From contig DDTM01000118.1 in the NCBI GenBank assembly GCA_002344075.1, positions 8,507 through 72,506 of the forward strand: DNA of 64,000 nt, read 5' to 3'. The notes under the pieces are model-generated. The model was not told the DNA's origin. It saw only the letters and a program-made list of their open reading frames with translations, and searched no databases. The DNA is from Bacteroidetes bacterium UBA2364 (GTDB taxonomy: Bacteria > Bacteroidota > Rhodothermia > Rhodothermales > UBA2364). Position 1 is the first letter of the stretch, and each line of letters begins with the position of its first letter. A program made the position numbers and the translations under genes. Positions 9,574 to 19,137 of the stretch are shown here, piece after piece.

Positions 9574-10538
9574 TTATTTTACTAAAACTATTTTTTTATT
9601 CGCCTTAAAAGTTTCCCCCATGGCCTGATAAATATAGGTACCACTGGGCAGGTTTGCTGCGTTGAAGTTTAGGGTATTCACTTCTTTCGCTTGTACTTGT
9701 CCATTAAACAAGGTTGTAACCAATTGTCCTTGTAGGTTATAAATTTCTACACGCACATTTTGGGTTTTAGCAACTGTCAAAGTGAACTTGGTCATTGGGT
9801 TGAAAGGATTGGGGTAGATTGGTTAGCTCAAACGCGCCGGGTAATATAATCTCAACCTCGATAGCATCACTTTGTAATGTACTGCCATCTGTTCCAAAAG
9901 AAACCACACGGAAGGTGTGCTTGCCCGCAGGAAGATTGCTAAAGGTTTTGGTCAATGTATTAACATTTTGAATGGTTGCAACAGTTTGAAAGCTGTCTTT
10001 GACAAGTTTCTGTACTTCATACCGTTCAATTGTACTCGCATTTGTACCTTTCCATGAAAGTTCGACATCATTGCCTTCTACTTTTGCAGCAACATCTGTT
10101 TTAGAAACCGCCAAAGGAACCGTGCAAGTTGCGGTAATAGTGGTTGGCCCACCAGTAGGGGTTGGCGCAGGGTGGGTGGTTGTTGCGGATGCCGAATAAG
10201 AACTGACTGCACCGCCGCAAACAGCACTCCATGAAAGATTGATATTGGCTGCTGGACAAGTATAGGTGCGCGTGCCACCTGTACCTGATTTCACACAGGT
10301 CACAGGACTTGCCGAAACCCCATTAACAGTATAGGTTGCGGTAATAATAGCACCTTGGTTGGAACCTTGTAAAGGTTCAGTTGACAGAAACAGATTGGGT
10401 TCCCGTTGCGGTGCTACCTGATGTACCTGTGGTGGTAATGGCTGTAGGGGTAACAGTAAACTGTGCAAAAGCCGTGATCGAACCAGAAAAAACGATGATC
10501 ACAAGACTGGCAAAGAGTTTTGTAAGTGTGTACTTCAT
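9574..10538 (-). pseudogene. Secreted sorting-domain (type IX secretion) protein, broken by two frameshifts
   Basis: Three reading frames together make one secreted protein. Frame 1, from the ATG at 10538, gives a signal peptide (MKYTLTKLFASLVIIVFSGS, then ITAFAQ) and ends at a TGA at 10377-10379 after 53 codons. The next frame (to 9767) carries a threonine/serine-rich part and then a fibronectin-III-like segment (ELSWKGTNASTIERYEVQKL). Its last in-register residues are GAFELTN. The third frame resumes at YPNPFNPMTKFTL and ends in the Por-type C-terminal sorting domain (LPSGTYIYQAMGETFKANKK). The second break falls exactly at the linker before the sorting domain. The intact paralogue-like protein at 33195-34220 shows the expected architecture. 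It could be a true pseudogene or consensus errors. Confidence 0.8.
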
Positions 10539-11073
10539 AAAATAAATGATTTAAAACAAGGTTGATGAATATGTGTTTTGTATATAAGAAGTGCTAAAAC
10601 AGAAGGCGGCGACTAATTTTGTTCAGCAGATTCCTTTAAAGATGTGTGATTTTTATACTGGAATGTTGAGCGTACCTTTCAGAAGATTATAAAGAACTGA
10701 TCTTCGGAACCGATAGTGCCGATTAGAGTCATAAAGGGTGTCACAGGTTTAAAGTTACATAAGAAATTATTACAAATCATATAACACACGATAAAAACAG
10801 ACATTTTTAAAAAATCATATACAAACTTAAAATTATCTATAAATAACTATAAATATCCAAGACTAAACACCATCTTTTACTCACAAAGATGGTCACCCGT
10901 CAATAAAAATCTTGATTATCGGGGTTTGATTGTTAGGACAATAGCTTGCGACATATGCGTCCTGCTTCGCGAGGATTCCATCTTGATGACATAATAACCG
11001 AGTATTAGTATTATTAGACAAATAGCGCGACTCGGTTTCTATTTTCATCCTCATATGGCCTATTACAAGACGC
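10539..11073. other. AT-rich intergenic region, no gene seen
   Basis: About 535 bases between the broken sorting-domain gene and the tRNA-Arg terminator. It must hold the promoter of the minus-strand gene near 10560-10620. A short minus-strand ORF at 10893-11084 has no supporting feature and runs into the terminator; I do not call it. Confidence 0.55.
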
Positions 11074-11108
11074 AAAAACCACAATCCTGTATTAGAATTG
11101 CGGTTTTT
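11074..11108 (-). terminator. Intrinsic terminator of tRNA-Arg
   Basis: AAAAACC-A-CAAT pairs with ATTG-C-GGTTTTT across an 11-base loop, leaving T runs on the minus strand just beyond the tRNA 3' end. Confidence 0.8.
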
Positions 11109-11114
11109 ATTTTG

Positions 11115-11188
11115 CGCGCTCGAGAGGATTTGAACCCCTAACCTTCTGATCCGTAGTCAGATGCTCTATCCAATTGAGCTACGAGCGC
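11115..11188 (-). tRNA. tRNA-Arg (anticodon ACG)
   Basis: The 74-base minus-strand sequence folds as a cloverleaf. The acceptor stem is GCGCTCG/CGAGCGC, the D stem GCTC/GAGC, the anticodon stem TCTGA/TCAGA with loop CTACGGA (anticodon ACG, read as inosine-CG after modification), and the T arm AGGGG-TTCAAAT-CCTCT. The discriminator is G and CCA is not encoded. Confidence 0.97.
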
Positions 11189-11289
11189 GTTTGGCTTAGG
11201 TGGATGAATATAGGGATTTTATTTCATTCGAGCAATGTTTTTTTTGTACCTTTAATGGTTTCACCATCGTTTCACGGTTAGATACCATT

Positions 11290-12213
11290 ATGACGCCGTT
11301 ACGGGGGCCTAACACGGGCACATTGACCGATCATTTGGTCGAAGAAATCAAGTACCGAATTGCGATAGGCGTTTTAAAAGTAAACGACTTTATGCCCTCA
11401 ACTCGTGCGATGGGCGACCAGTTAGGGGTTTCCTTTCATACGATCCGAAGGGCGTATCAGGAATTAGAACGGCAAGGATTTTTAGCTGTTTCTGGCAGCA
11501 GGCAATATCGTGTGGTATCACGAGATCAGGCAGGAAAAACGGAGCGGATGGAAACTGGTGCCGCCATTGTTCAGGAAGCCTTACGGCGTTTGGTTGGCTT
11601 GGGTTTGGCAGATGAAGAGGTTCGGTATTTACTAGAAGAGCAAATTGACGAGGTTTTCCGGCCTCAGACATGGCGTTTTGCCTTTGCTGCACCCTATCCA
11701 GAATTGGTGGAAAGTGGGGTTCGGCAATTACATGAACTTTTGCATGAACCTGTAGAAGGAGTCACCTTCGATGCCTTGAGATCGGTACGTGAGGCAGACT
11801 TGCTCATTACGCCGTTTACAAACCTAAGGGCAGTCCGTGAACGTTTGCCCAAAACCGAGATACAAGGCGTCTTGATGAGCATTGGCCCCGAAGTACTTCA
11901 GTTGGTTGCAGAAGTGCTTCACAACGAAGCAGTGACATTGGTTACGCGGGATCCGGAGTCTCAGGCTTTTCTGGCCTCGGCGTTGAAGTTAGAAACCGGA
12001 TTTACCGGCCAACTTTTTGGCGTATCATTGGATACGATCACCAATGCAGACTGGGCCTTGATAGAAACCGCCCAATTGCTCTTATACACACCTGCCTGTA
12101 AAAGACGGCTTGCGCATCTCTTGAGTAAAAAGCGAAATGCAATGGTGTATCAACAGATCAGCCGCGAATCTTGCGACCTCTTGCTTAGCAAAGCCCCAAG
12201 GCATTCACTTTAA
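11290..12213 (+). CDS. GntR-family transcriptional regulator
   Basis: 307 residues from the ATG at 11290; an in-frame upstream ATG at 11200 would add 30 non-conserved residues next to the tRNA. Residues 8-75 form a GntR winged helix (LTDHLVEEIKYRIAIGVLKVNDFMPSTRAMGDQLGVS, then TIRRAYQELERQGFL). The C-terminal 200 residues look like an alpha/beta effector domain: ADLLITPFTN, a putative loop binding a small ligand, and GVLMSIGPEVLQLV. They are neither an aminotransferase (MocR) nor an obvious FCD/UTRA domain. The gene converges on the PgpH-like gene with only 5 bases between the stops. Its target is unknown. Confidence 0.85.
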   Translation: MTPLRGPNTGTLTDHLVEEIKYRIAIGVLKVNDFMPSTRAMGDQLGVSFHTIRRAYQELERQGFLAVSGSRQYRVVSRDQAGKTERMETGAAIVQEALRRLVGLGLADEEVRYLLEEQIDEVFRPQTWRFAFAAPYPELVESGVRQLHELLHEPVEGVTFDALRSVREADLLITPFTNLRAVRERLPKTEIQGVLMSIGPEVLQLVAEVLHNEAVTLVTRDPESQAFLASALKLETGFTGQLFGVSLDTITNADWALIETAQLLLYTPACKRRLAHLLSKKRNAMVYQQISRESCDLLLSKAPRHSL

Positions 12214-12218
12214 ACAGA

Positions 12219-14687
12219 TTACCCTTCGGTAAGCGGCGGATTTTTCTTAGCGGAGGCACGGGCCGGCGTTTCCTTGGGTATGATTGTTTGATCGGTGGGT
12301 ATTTCTTCTGATATACGAAGTTTTACTTCCGCCGTTTTGGGTTCTAACTCCTCTTCCTGACCCGGATACTTGAGTCGGAAATGGTACATTCCGCCTAAAA
12401 TCCCCATAAAGGCTTCTTTTATTTTGGTCAAGTCATGAAATGTCAGGGGAGAGTCTTTTAGCTGCCCGTCTCCAATTCTCGCTTCGATGATTTTATCAAT
12501 CACCCCTTCTAATTTCTTTAAGGTTGGTTTTTCTAAGCTTTTGGAAGCGGCCTCGACCCCGTCTGCCAACATTAAGATGGCGGTTTCCAAGGTATTTGGC
12601 CGCGGACCGGGATAGCGATAATCGGACTCTAAAATTGTAGCGGTCTCTTCTTTTTGGATTTCCAGTGCCTTGCGATAAAAGAATTCGATACGCATACAGC
12701 CATGATGCATGGGGATAAACTGTTGTACCACTTTGGGCAATCTCGCATCTTGGGCCAATTGAAGTCCTTCCTTTACATGGTTCACGATGATTAAAGCAGC
12801 CATACGGGGTGTGAGGGCGTCCAAAGGATTTTGGCCTTGTTGTTGGTTTTCTACAAAATACTCGGGCTTGCTCATCTTGCCAATGTCGTGGTATAACGCC
12901 CCAACACGTGTCAACAAAGCATTGGCTCCAATGGCAACAGCAGCAGCTTCGGCCAGATTAGAAACCTGCAATGAATGATTGAACGTTCCGGGTGCACGCA
13001 AACTTAGTTCCTTGAGCAATGGACGGTTTGTGTCAGAAAGTTCCAGCAATGTTAGGTCTGTGGTAACATCAAAAACTCGTTCAATGACCCATACAATGGG
13101 GTACACAAATAAGGTAAGTGCTGCATTAATTGCAACATACAGCATGGTGTATAAATAACTTTCAACGGTATTAGACTGAAGCAGTGCAAAAGACGTAGCT
13201 CCTAAAGCATATGCAAAATGAACCAAGCCAGCGGTACTTACAAATTGTCCCCGGTTCCGGATATCACGAACACTAAAAACGGCAATCATGCCCGCGAAGG
13301 CCGTTAGATACGTAAGCTGAAAGTCGAACGCAAAAAGCAAACCAGCCACAAGTGACATGGTCATTGTTCCAAACAAGCCAACCCTCGAATCAAAAACGAT
13401 GGTGAACATAACCGACAGGATGGTGACAGGAATCACCAATTTGAAAGCATGATCCAATCCAGAACGCAAGACAATGCCATACGCCACTACGAAAGCGCCA
13501 AAAAGCAATGCAATCAGCAATACATGAAGGTTTCGATCAAAAATAGGCTTTCGAAAAAGATAGAGATACAAAAAGAAGACCGAATAGATGCTAAAGACCA
13601 GCAACAATTCGCCAATGGTAATCCGCCAATTTGGGATAACGCCTGTACCAGAAGATCTGGATCGGGAGTATGAACGCAATTTGGCCAACACTTCTGGTGT
13701 CACCACCTCGCCTTGACGAATAATGGCCTGATCTTTTTTTACCACCCCTTGTGTATATGATATTTGCGCAATGGCTGCATTCCAAAGAGCATGGGTCGCT
13801 TCCTTTTCAAAAATTAGGCTGGGCTGAAAGACGGCGTCGAACAAGGCGATTCCGATTGCGACCGTATCTTGTTTTTGGGGGAACTGTGCGGCAAATTGCT
13901 GTTCAATTTGTTTTAATACTTGATCTCGAGTTCGCACACTTTTAATCGAAATACTCCGATCAAGATGGGCTTCATTGTTACGAACAATAATATTTTCGGC
14001 GTGAAGACTATCCCGTGGCAGGCCAATAGAGGGCCGGTCAAAGAGGTCTTTCAGGCTTGCCAACTGCTCAAAAAGTACCTCTTTTAAAGCGGCGCTTGGC
14101 TCAATACGTGCGGTTGTTGTAACACCAGGTGTTACCGACTTGGACGACTCCAGTAGATAGGTCCATTGCCTTTCATTGACTTTGATGGGCAAATTTTCCT
14201 TCGACCGATAGTATCGTGCCGAATCTATGGCTGCTTTATCCATGAGGCCCCGGCTTCGGCTAAATTCCCATTCTAAGAATGCAGAAACGGTCCGCTGTAG
14301 GCGTGTATTGAGCGAATCTAAGTTTTCGTTGTAACGACCCTCTGGATTGTCTATTGGGATAAAAATTGGTTCTAATTCATGAAGGATGCGCTTTCGCTCG
14401 GTCGCAAGTTGTTGTTCTGTTCGGTAAATCGGGAAGTCAAAATCGGCGATAACATCACCACGCCGCCAGACATCATCCACCTTGGCATCTGCCCAGTCGT
14501 AAGATTGTTGATGAGGGAACGCGAGCAATGTCACTAAGATCAGCCCAAGAAAGATCGTTGCTTTACCCCACCAATTTAGTTTAGACTGATTGGCCTGATG
14601 GGGTTCTTTACCTGTTTCCAGACGGTTACCCACGGGTTTTAATCGGGGTCTTTTTGGGGTTAGACCTAAGCGCTTGAGTATGCTCAT
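12219..14687 (-). CDS. 7TM-HD domain protein, PgpH-like cyclic-di-AMP phosphodiesterase
   Basis: 822 residues. The N-terminal anchor TM is at about 37-57, followed by an extracytoplasmic 7TMR-HDED domain (about 80-330). Seven membrane helices follow (about 345-540), then a cytoplasmic HD phosphohydrolase domain (NHSLQVSNLAEAAA; VGALYHDIGKM around residue 600; FIPMHHG). The characterised member, Listeria PgpH, hydrolyses c-di-AMP to pApA; that activity is inferred here from architecture. The C-terminal tail is charged and low-complexity. The start is 12 bases after the symporter stop, so the two are likely co-transcribed with the symporter first, consistent with c-di-AMP's role in osmolyte and ion transport. 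Confidence 0.88.
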   Translation of the reverse strand: MSILKRLGLTPKRPRLKPVGNRLETGKEPHQANQSKLNWWGKATIFLGLILVTLLAFPHQQSYDWADAKVDDVWRRGDVIADFDFPIYRTEQQLATERKRILHELEPIFIPIDNPEGRYNENLDSLNTRLQRTVSAFLEWEFSRSRGLMDKAAIDSARYYRSKENLPIKVNERQWTYLLESSKSVTPGVTTTARIEPSAALKEVLFEQLASLKDLFDRPSIGLPRDSLHAENIIVRNNEAHLDRSISIKSVRTRDQVLKQIEQQFAAQFPQKQDTVAIGIALFDAVFQPSLIFEKEATHALWNAAIAQISYTQGVVKKDQAIIRQGEVVTPEVLAKLRSYSRSRSSGTGVIPNWRITIGELLLVFSIYSVFFLYLYLFRKPIFDRNLHVLLIALLFGAFVVAYGIVLRSGLDHAFKLVIPVTILSVMFTIVFDSRVGLFGTMTMSLVAGLLFAFDFQLTYLTAFAGMIAVFSVRDIRNRGQFVSTAGLVHFAYALGATSFALLQSNTVESYLYTMLYVAINAALTLFVYPIVWVIERVFDVTTDLTLLELSDTNRPLLKELSLRAPGTFNHSLQVSNLAEAAAVAIGANALLTRVGALYHDIGKMSKPEYFVENQQQGQNPLDALTPRMAALIIVNHVKEGLQLAQDARLPKVVQQFIPMHHGCMRIEFFYRKALEIQKEETATILESDYRYPGPRPNTLETAILMLADGVEAASKSLEKPTLKKLEGVIDKIIEARIGDGQLKDSPLTFHDLTKIKEAFMGILGGMYHFRLKYPGQEEELEPKTAEVKLRISEEIPTDQTIIPKETPARASAKKNPPLTEG

Positions 14688-14699
14688 TGTTTCTTTGAC

Positions 14700-16166
14700 T
14701 TATTGAGCAGATGGTTTCGGCTGGCGTACAGACAATAGGCTACCCAATAATAAGCAGATACCCGAACCAATTACGGTATGCCAAGGCCATGCAATTTTAT
14801 ACGTTGCAATAATCACTGCCATAATAGCGATGGCAACAAAGAAAGCAATTAGGGCATCAGTTTGCTTGGCACGTTTGTTCAATAACCCCAGCAAAAACAC
14901 GCCCAGTAGCCCGCCATAGGTATAAGAGGCAATCGCCAATCCTAATTCTACGATGGGCTGTTTGGTATCTTGAAATAGGTTCGCAAAAATGATAAATAAC
15001 CCACTCCAGACTAAGGTCATGATGCGGGCCATGCGAAATTCCGACTCCGGGGTGGTTTTGTTAGCCAGCCGCTTGTACAAATCCATTACCGAAGCAGCAG
15101 AAAGCGAATTGAGTGAAGACGAGACGGTACTCATGGCCGCTGCAAAAATGGCCACCAGCAACAATCCGGACACGCCTGAAGGCAAACCTTCAATAAGGAA
15201 CTTGGGGTAAATTTCATCTGCCCGCGTAAGCCCCAGATCTGCCGGGCTTGCGCCTCCATAATGTACCCAAAGCATCAGCCCCACAAATAAAAACAACGCA
15301 AACTGGATTATGATCACCACACCACTTACGACCAACGCAAGTTGGCTTTCTTTTAGGTTTCGGGTAGTAAACAAGCGCTGAACAATGAGGTAATCGGTTC
15401 CATGAGAAGCCATAGACAAAACCGCTCCTCCAATCACTGCTGTAATGAACATATAGGGGGAGGTGAGCCAGTCCGAACTAAAATCCAGAATTTGGGTCTT
15501 TCCGGCAGAAACGGCCTTGGTCATCCAATCTACGGGAGCATCCTGAAGTAAAACGGTGATGGCCAAAACAGCACCCAGCAGATACAGGAACATTTGGACC
15601 ACATCCATCCAAACCACGGCTTTGATGCCTCCAAAAAAAGTATAAGCAATAGTGACCAGAGAGATCGCAACAATAATTTGCCAATAGGCGACCTCAAGCC
15701 CGCTCGCCGAAAGGACGACTTTTACAGGTATGGCAGTGGCAAACAACCGAACACCATCGGCCAATAAACGGGTAATCATAAACGTAACCGAGGTGGTTAC
15801 ACGCATCCGATCACCAAATCTTGTACCAATAAACTCATAGGCAGTGGTGAGTTCACCTGCAAAATAGCGCGGTAGAAACAGTACGCTCACGAGGATACGG
15901 CCTAATAAATACCCAAAAGTGATCTGTAGAAAGGTCAATGTACCACCATAGGCAATTGCAGGCACGCTTATGACTGTCAGTGAACTGGTTTCTGTGGCAA
16001 CAATCGAAAAGCTAACGGCCCACCAAGGCAAGTTGCGTTCTCCAAAAAAGTAATCGCTGTTGTCGCGTTGTTTTCCGGCCATCCACAAACCAAAAACAAC
16101 CGATCCAAATAAATACACAACAATAACGGAATAATCTAAACCAGTAAGCATATTATCTGAATTCAA
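14700..16166 (-). CDS. Sodium:solute symporter family (SSS) transporter
   Basis: 488 residues with about 13 hydrophobic segments and the SSS signature region: SDYFFGERNLPWWAVSFSIVATETSSLT near residues 38-65, and later FAAAMSTVSSSLNSLSA, which contains conserved serines for sodium binding. Members move Na+ with sugars, proline, pantothenate, sialic acid or similar solutes across the inner membrane; the substrate cannot be assigned. A second possible ATG lies 5 codons in (MLTGL). It is transcribed ahead of the PgpH-like gene, gap 12 bases. Confidence 0.9.
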   Translation of the reverse strand: MNSDNMLTGLDYSVIVVYLFGSVVFGLWMAGKQRDNSDYFFGERNLPWWAVSFSIVATETSSLTVISVPAIAYGGTLTFLQITFGYLLGRILVSVLFLPRYFAGELTTAYEFIGTRFGDRMRVTTSVTFMITRLLADGVRLFATAIPVKVVLSASGLEVAYWQIIVAISLVTIAYTFFGGIKAVVWMDVVQMFLYLLGAVLAITVLLQDAPVDWMTKAVSAGKTQILDFSSDWLTSPYMFITAVIGGAVLSMASHGTDYLIVQRLFTTRNLKESQLALVVSGVVIIIQFALFLFVGLMLWVHYGGASPADLGLTRADEIYPKFLIEGLPSGVSGLLLVAIFAAAMSTVSSSLNSLSAASVMDLYKRLANKTTPESEFRMARIMTLVWSGLFIIFANLFQDTKQPIVELGLAIASYTYGGLLGVFLLGLLNKRAKQTDALIAFFVAIAIMAVIIATYKIAWPWHTVIGSGICLLLGSLLSVRQPKPSAQ

Positions 16167-16226
16167 TCAATGTAGGGCGTAAACTTGTAATTTAACCTGT
16201 TATTAGCCAAAGGACAAACCCAACCA

Positions 16227-16258
16227 TAAAAAAAGCCTCTCGGTAATCAGGAGAGGCT
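16227..16258 (-). terminator. Intrinsic terminator downstream of the 16271-16999 gene
   Basis: AGCCTCTC pairs with GAGAGGCT over a 9-base loop. On the minus strand it is followed by seven T. Confidence 0.92.
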
Positions 16259-16270
16259 GGTAAAACGAAA

Positions 16271-16999
16271 CTAATTGTTTATGGCAAACGGGAGGGTAGG
16301 TAGCACAGGGCTTGGTCTTCGCTTGAATAAGATCGGCATTGGTTCCATTTGCCCTAAGTGCATTCTAAGATACTCCACAGGGCTTTGACCTTTTCGTACA
16401 CATTGGCCAAAATCAAGCATCAAATCATAATATAATCCAGCATTTTCGTGCTGTGGACCGATCCGATATTTTGCCGAAGAACCACCCACCAACAAGGTAG
16501 ATGCAGGACGAAGCGTAGTATTGAGATCTATGGCCACATCTGGCTTTCGTGCCCAAATTCGGTCCAAAAATGCCTTTTTAGGAAGCCCGAGAGGGCTGCA
16601 ATCTTCAGGCTTGATCAATAATGCCTGCCCCACATAAGCGGGTGGAATAAACACCACTTGGTCGGATAAAATAGCCACAAAGATTCCCCGCCATTTCAGG
16701 TGAAGTTCATCCAGAAACTGCCAGAATGTACGTTGCGACGCAATTTCCTTGGGGATCACAAATAAAACAGCACGCTGTTGTGGGTCTAAAGGCCAAGGCT
16801 GTACTTTCCGGTGCTGTACCGCATAACGTATCCGTAACTGGCCGAGTTGGGTCGTGAATTTGCTGAGCATGAGTGCCAATGGTAGCGTGGGTATAAACAG
16901 AAGAACACATAACATAAAAGCAAGAATCATGCCAGACAACAATGACCATGCATAAAAAAAACAACCCATTAACCCCTTGTGTTTTATTTTCACAATCAA
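16271..16999 (-). CDS. Membrane-anchored protein with a glycosyltransferase-like C-terminal region, function unknown
   Basis: I do not recognise a firm family. 242 residues: a hydrophobic hairpin or anchor at about 10-45, then a soluble alpha/beta domain. The segment RKPDVAIDLNTTLRPASTLLVGGSSAKYRIGP, followed by YYDLMLDFG, recalls the nucleotide-sugar half of heptosyltransferase-like folds. It also recalls a group of conserved Bacteroidota proteins that read (I)DLN, then AK(Y/F)(R/K)IG, then YDLMI. No catalytic residues can be pointed to. It is a single gene with its own terminator, downstream of the DUF255 gene by about 90 bases. Confidence 0.7.
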   Translation of the reverse strand: MIVKIKHKGLMGCFFYAWSLLSGMILAFMLCVLLFIPTLPLALMLSKFTTQLGQLRIRYAVQHRKVQPWPLDPQQRAVLFVIPKEIASQRTFWQFLDELHLKWRGIFVAILSDQVVFIPPAYVGQALLIKPEDCSPLGLPKKAFLDRIWARKPDVAIDLNTTLRPASTLLVGGSSAKYRIGPQHENAGLYYDLMLDFGQCVRKGQSPVEYLRMHLGQMEPMPILFKRRPSPVLPTLPFAINN

Positions 17000-17091
17000 A
17001 TAATTAAATCAAAATCTGCTTCATCAGATCAATACCCTCTGATGTCATGCTAAACCATTTATATCTCAACAGTTAGTAAAGAATTGCCCTT

Positions 17092-19137
17092 TCAACCCAG
17101 TAATGTTTTCAATGCCTCATCAGTGGAAACAGGCTGTTCACAAACATGTCCACGACACAGGAAAGCCCATGCATCTCTAAGGGTTGGCGTATATGCGCGG
17201 ACAAATGGAGCCAGCCTAAACAACTCTGGGGCATTTTGTTGGGTAACTAAATGGATAACCATTTGCGGATGATAGGTTGTACGGAGTGTTGACAGCATGT
17301 TTTGAATTTCCGGATGCGTGGTTTCACCAACCAAAACAACTTCCTGACCGCCTGTTTCCATCCAATTTACGGCTAACATAAAAAAAGAATATGCAGCGGG
17401 ATACCGACGGATTTCATCTGTAAACACAGCACGTATGTCTTGTGCCCTTTGCTCGTATTCAGGTTGAGCCGTTAAGCGGCCAAGCCGGATCAAATTGTAC
17501 AAAGCAATGGCATTTCCGGAAGGTATTGCACCGTCGTGAAGTTGCTTCTCACGAAAAAGCAGGGCTTCTCCATCGCTGGGTGTAAAGAAGTATCCTCCAT
17601 GCTGCGAATCCCAAAACCAGCGGTCTTGCTGTTTTTGTAGTTCAATGGCCTTCGCCAGATACCTTGGTTCAAATGTGGCTTGATATAGCTCGGTCAAGCC
17701 CAAAACAAGAAAGGCGTAATCGTCTAAATTCGCTTGTAAACCTGCGTGCCCCTTTCGCCAACGATGCAGGAGCCGTCCGTCTGACTGAAGCAATGTGTCG
17801 AGGGCAAAATCTATGGCCTGCTTTGCAGCCATGATATAACGAGGCTCATTCAAACTTTGCCCTGCACGGGCAAGCACAGCGCCCATCAAGCCATTCCAAT
17901 CAGATAAAATCTTATCGTCTTTTAAGGGATGGATTCGTTTTTCGCGGGCTTGGAAAAGTTTTTCGCGAAAGGGTTGCCAGTGTTGTTTTTCCTGCATAGA
18001 AAGGGGGATATCTATGTACAAAATATTTGTGTGCATGGCTTCGCCGGTTGCCTCTTCGTAATAGTTCCCCTTTACAGTAGCACCAAATCGGTTCAATAAT
18101 TCTTTTTCTGGCGTAGTTTCCGCCAATTCATTCAATTCGAGATAAGTCCAGACATAAAACCGTCCTTCTTCCCCCTCCGAATCTGCATCTTCTGCTGAAT
18201 AGAAGCCTCCTTTTTCATGCTGCATGTCACGCAACACATATTGGAGAATCTCATGAGCAGTCTCGGCAAAAAAATCGGATTGCGTGGCCACAAAAGCTTC
18301 CGTGTACGCCCATGCCATCATGGCCTGATCGTACAACATCTTCTCGAAGTGTGGCAAAAACCAGCGTTCATCCGTGGAGTAGCGATGGAAACCGAGTCCA
18401 ACTTGGTCAAACAACCCACCCAGCCGCATTTTTTGCAAGGTATGTGTAACCATTGTCAACGCCGAGACATCAGATGTTTTTTTCCAATAATGTAATAAAA
18501 ACAAGAGGTTGTGTGGTGAAGGAAACTTGGGCCGATTGCCGAATCCACCATAATCGGCATCGTATCGTTGGGTCAATAATGAAAAAGAATGTGCCAGATC
18601 TGTATTTTGCAACACTTGTTGAGATGCACTATGGCTACCGATCTCGCGAAGCCTTTGCGACACATAATCTGCTGTCTTGAAGAGACGTTTACGGTCTTTG
18701 CGCCAAAGGGTCTGGATTTGCGGCACAAAGTCCAACATACCGATTTTTCCTCCCCGGCTCTCTTTGGGCAAATAGGTTCCGGCGAAAAACGGTTTTTTAT
18801 CCGGCGTCATGACCACCGTTAGTGGCCACCCTCCATGTCCGGTCATCATCTGACAAACGGTCATATACACCCCATCCACATCGGGTCGTTCCTCTCGATC
18901 CACCTTCACGCACACAAAGGCTTCATTCATGAGAGATGCGACTTCATTGTCCTCAAATGATTCATGCGCCATTACGTGACACCAATGACAAGTGGCATAG
19001 CCGATTGAAAGAAAAATTGGCTTATCGTTTTTCCGTGCTTGTTCGAAGGCAGCTTCCCCCCATGGCCACCATGCCACCGGATTTTCGGCATGTTGCAAGA
19101 GATAAGGACTTAATTCGTGGTAAAGGCGATTTATCAT
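17092..19137 (-). CDS. DUF255 / YyaL-type thioredoxin-domain protein
   Basis: 681 residues of the YyaL/SPATA20 family. The N-terminal thioredoxin-like domain carries CHWCHVM (C50 and C53), followed by DREERPDVDGVYM and GHGGWPLTVVMTPDKKPFFAGTYLP. The remainder is an (alpha/alpha)6-barrel resembling N-acylglucosamine epimerase/glycosidase folds (LFDQVGLGFHRYSTDERWFLPHFEKMLYDQA; LSDWNGLMGAVLARAG). The biochemical role is not established. The start ATG overlaps the purK stop by 4 bases (ATGA), so translation is likely coupled to PurK. Confidence 0.9.
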   Translation of the reverse strand: MINRLYHELSPYLLQHAENPVAWWPWGEAAFEQARKNDKPIFLSIGYATCHWCHVMAHESFEDNEVASLMNEAFVCVKVDREERPDVDGVYMTVCQMMTGHGGWPLTVVMTPDKKPFFAGTYLPKESRGGKIGMLDFVPQIQTLWRKDRKRLFKTADYVSQRLREIGSHSASQQVLQNTDLAHSFSLLTQRYDADYGGFGNRPKFPSPHNLLFLLHYWKKTSDVSALTMVTHTLQKMRLGGLFDQVGLGFHRYSTDERWFLPHFEKMLYDQAMMAWAYTEAFVATQSDFFAETAHEILQYVLRDMQHEKGGFYSAEDADSEGEEGRFYVWTYLELNELAETTPEKELLNRFGATVKGNYYEEATGEAMHTNILYIDIPLSMQEKQHWQPFREKLFQAREKRIHPLKDDKILSDWNGLMGAVLARAGQSLNEPRYIMAAKQAIDFALDTLLQSDGRLLHRWRKGHAGLQANLDDYAFLVLGLTELYQATFEPRYLAKAIELQKQQDRWFWDSQHGGYFFTPSDGEALLFREKQLHDGAIPSGNAIALYNLIRLGRLTAQPEYEQRAQDIRAVFTDEIRRYPAAYSFFMLAVNWMETGGQEVVLVGETTHPEIQNMLSTLRTTYHPQMVIHLVTQQNAPELFRLAPFVRAYTPTLRDAWAFLCRGHVCEQPVSTDEALKTLLG

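Noticed and set aside
10893..11084. A minus-strand ORF before the tRNA-Arg terminator.
   Set aside because: It overlaps the terminator and shows no protein-like pattern.
12214..12218. A possible terminator between the GntR and PgpH-like genes.
   Set aside because: Only 5 bases separate the two stops and no hairpin is visible.
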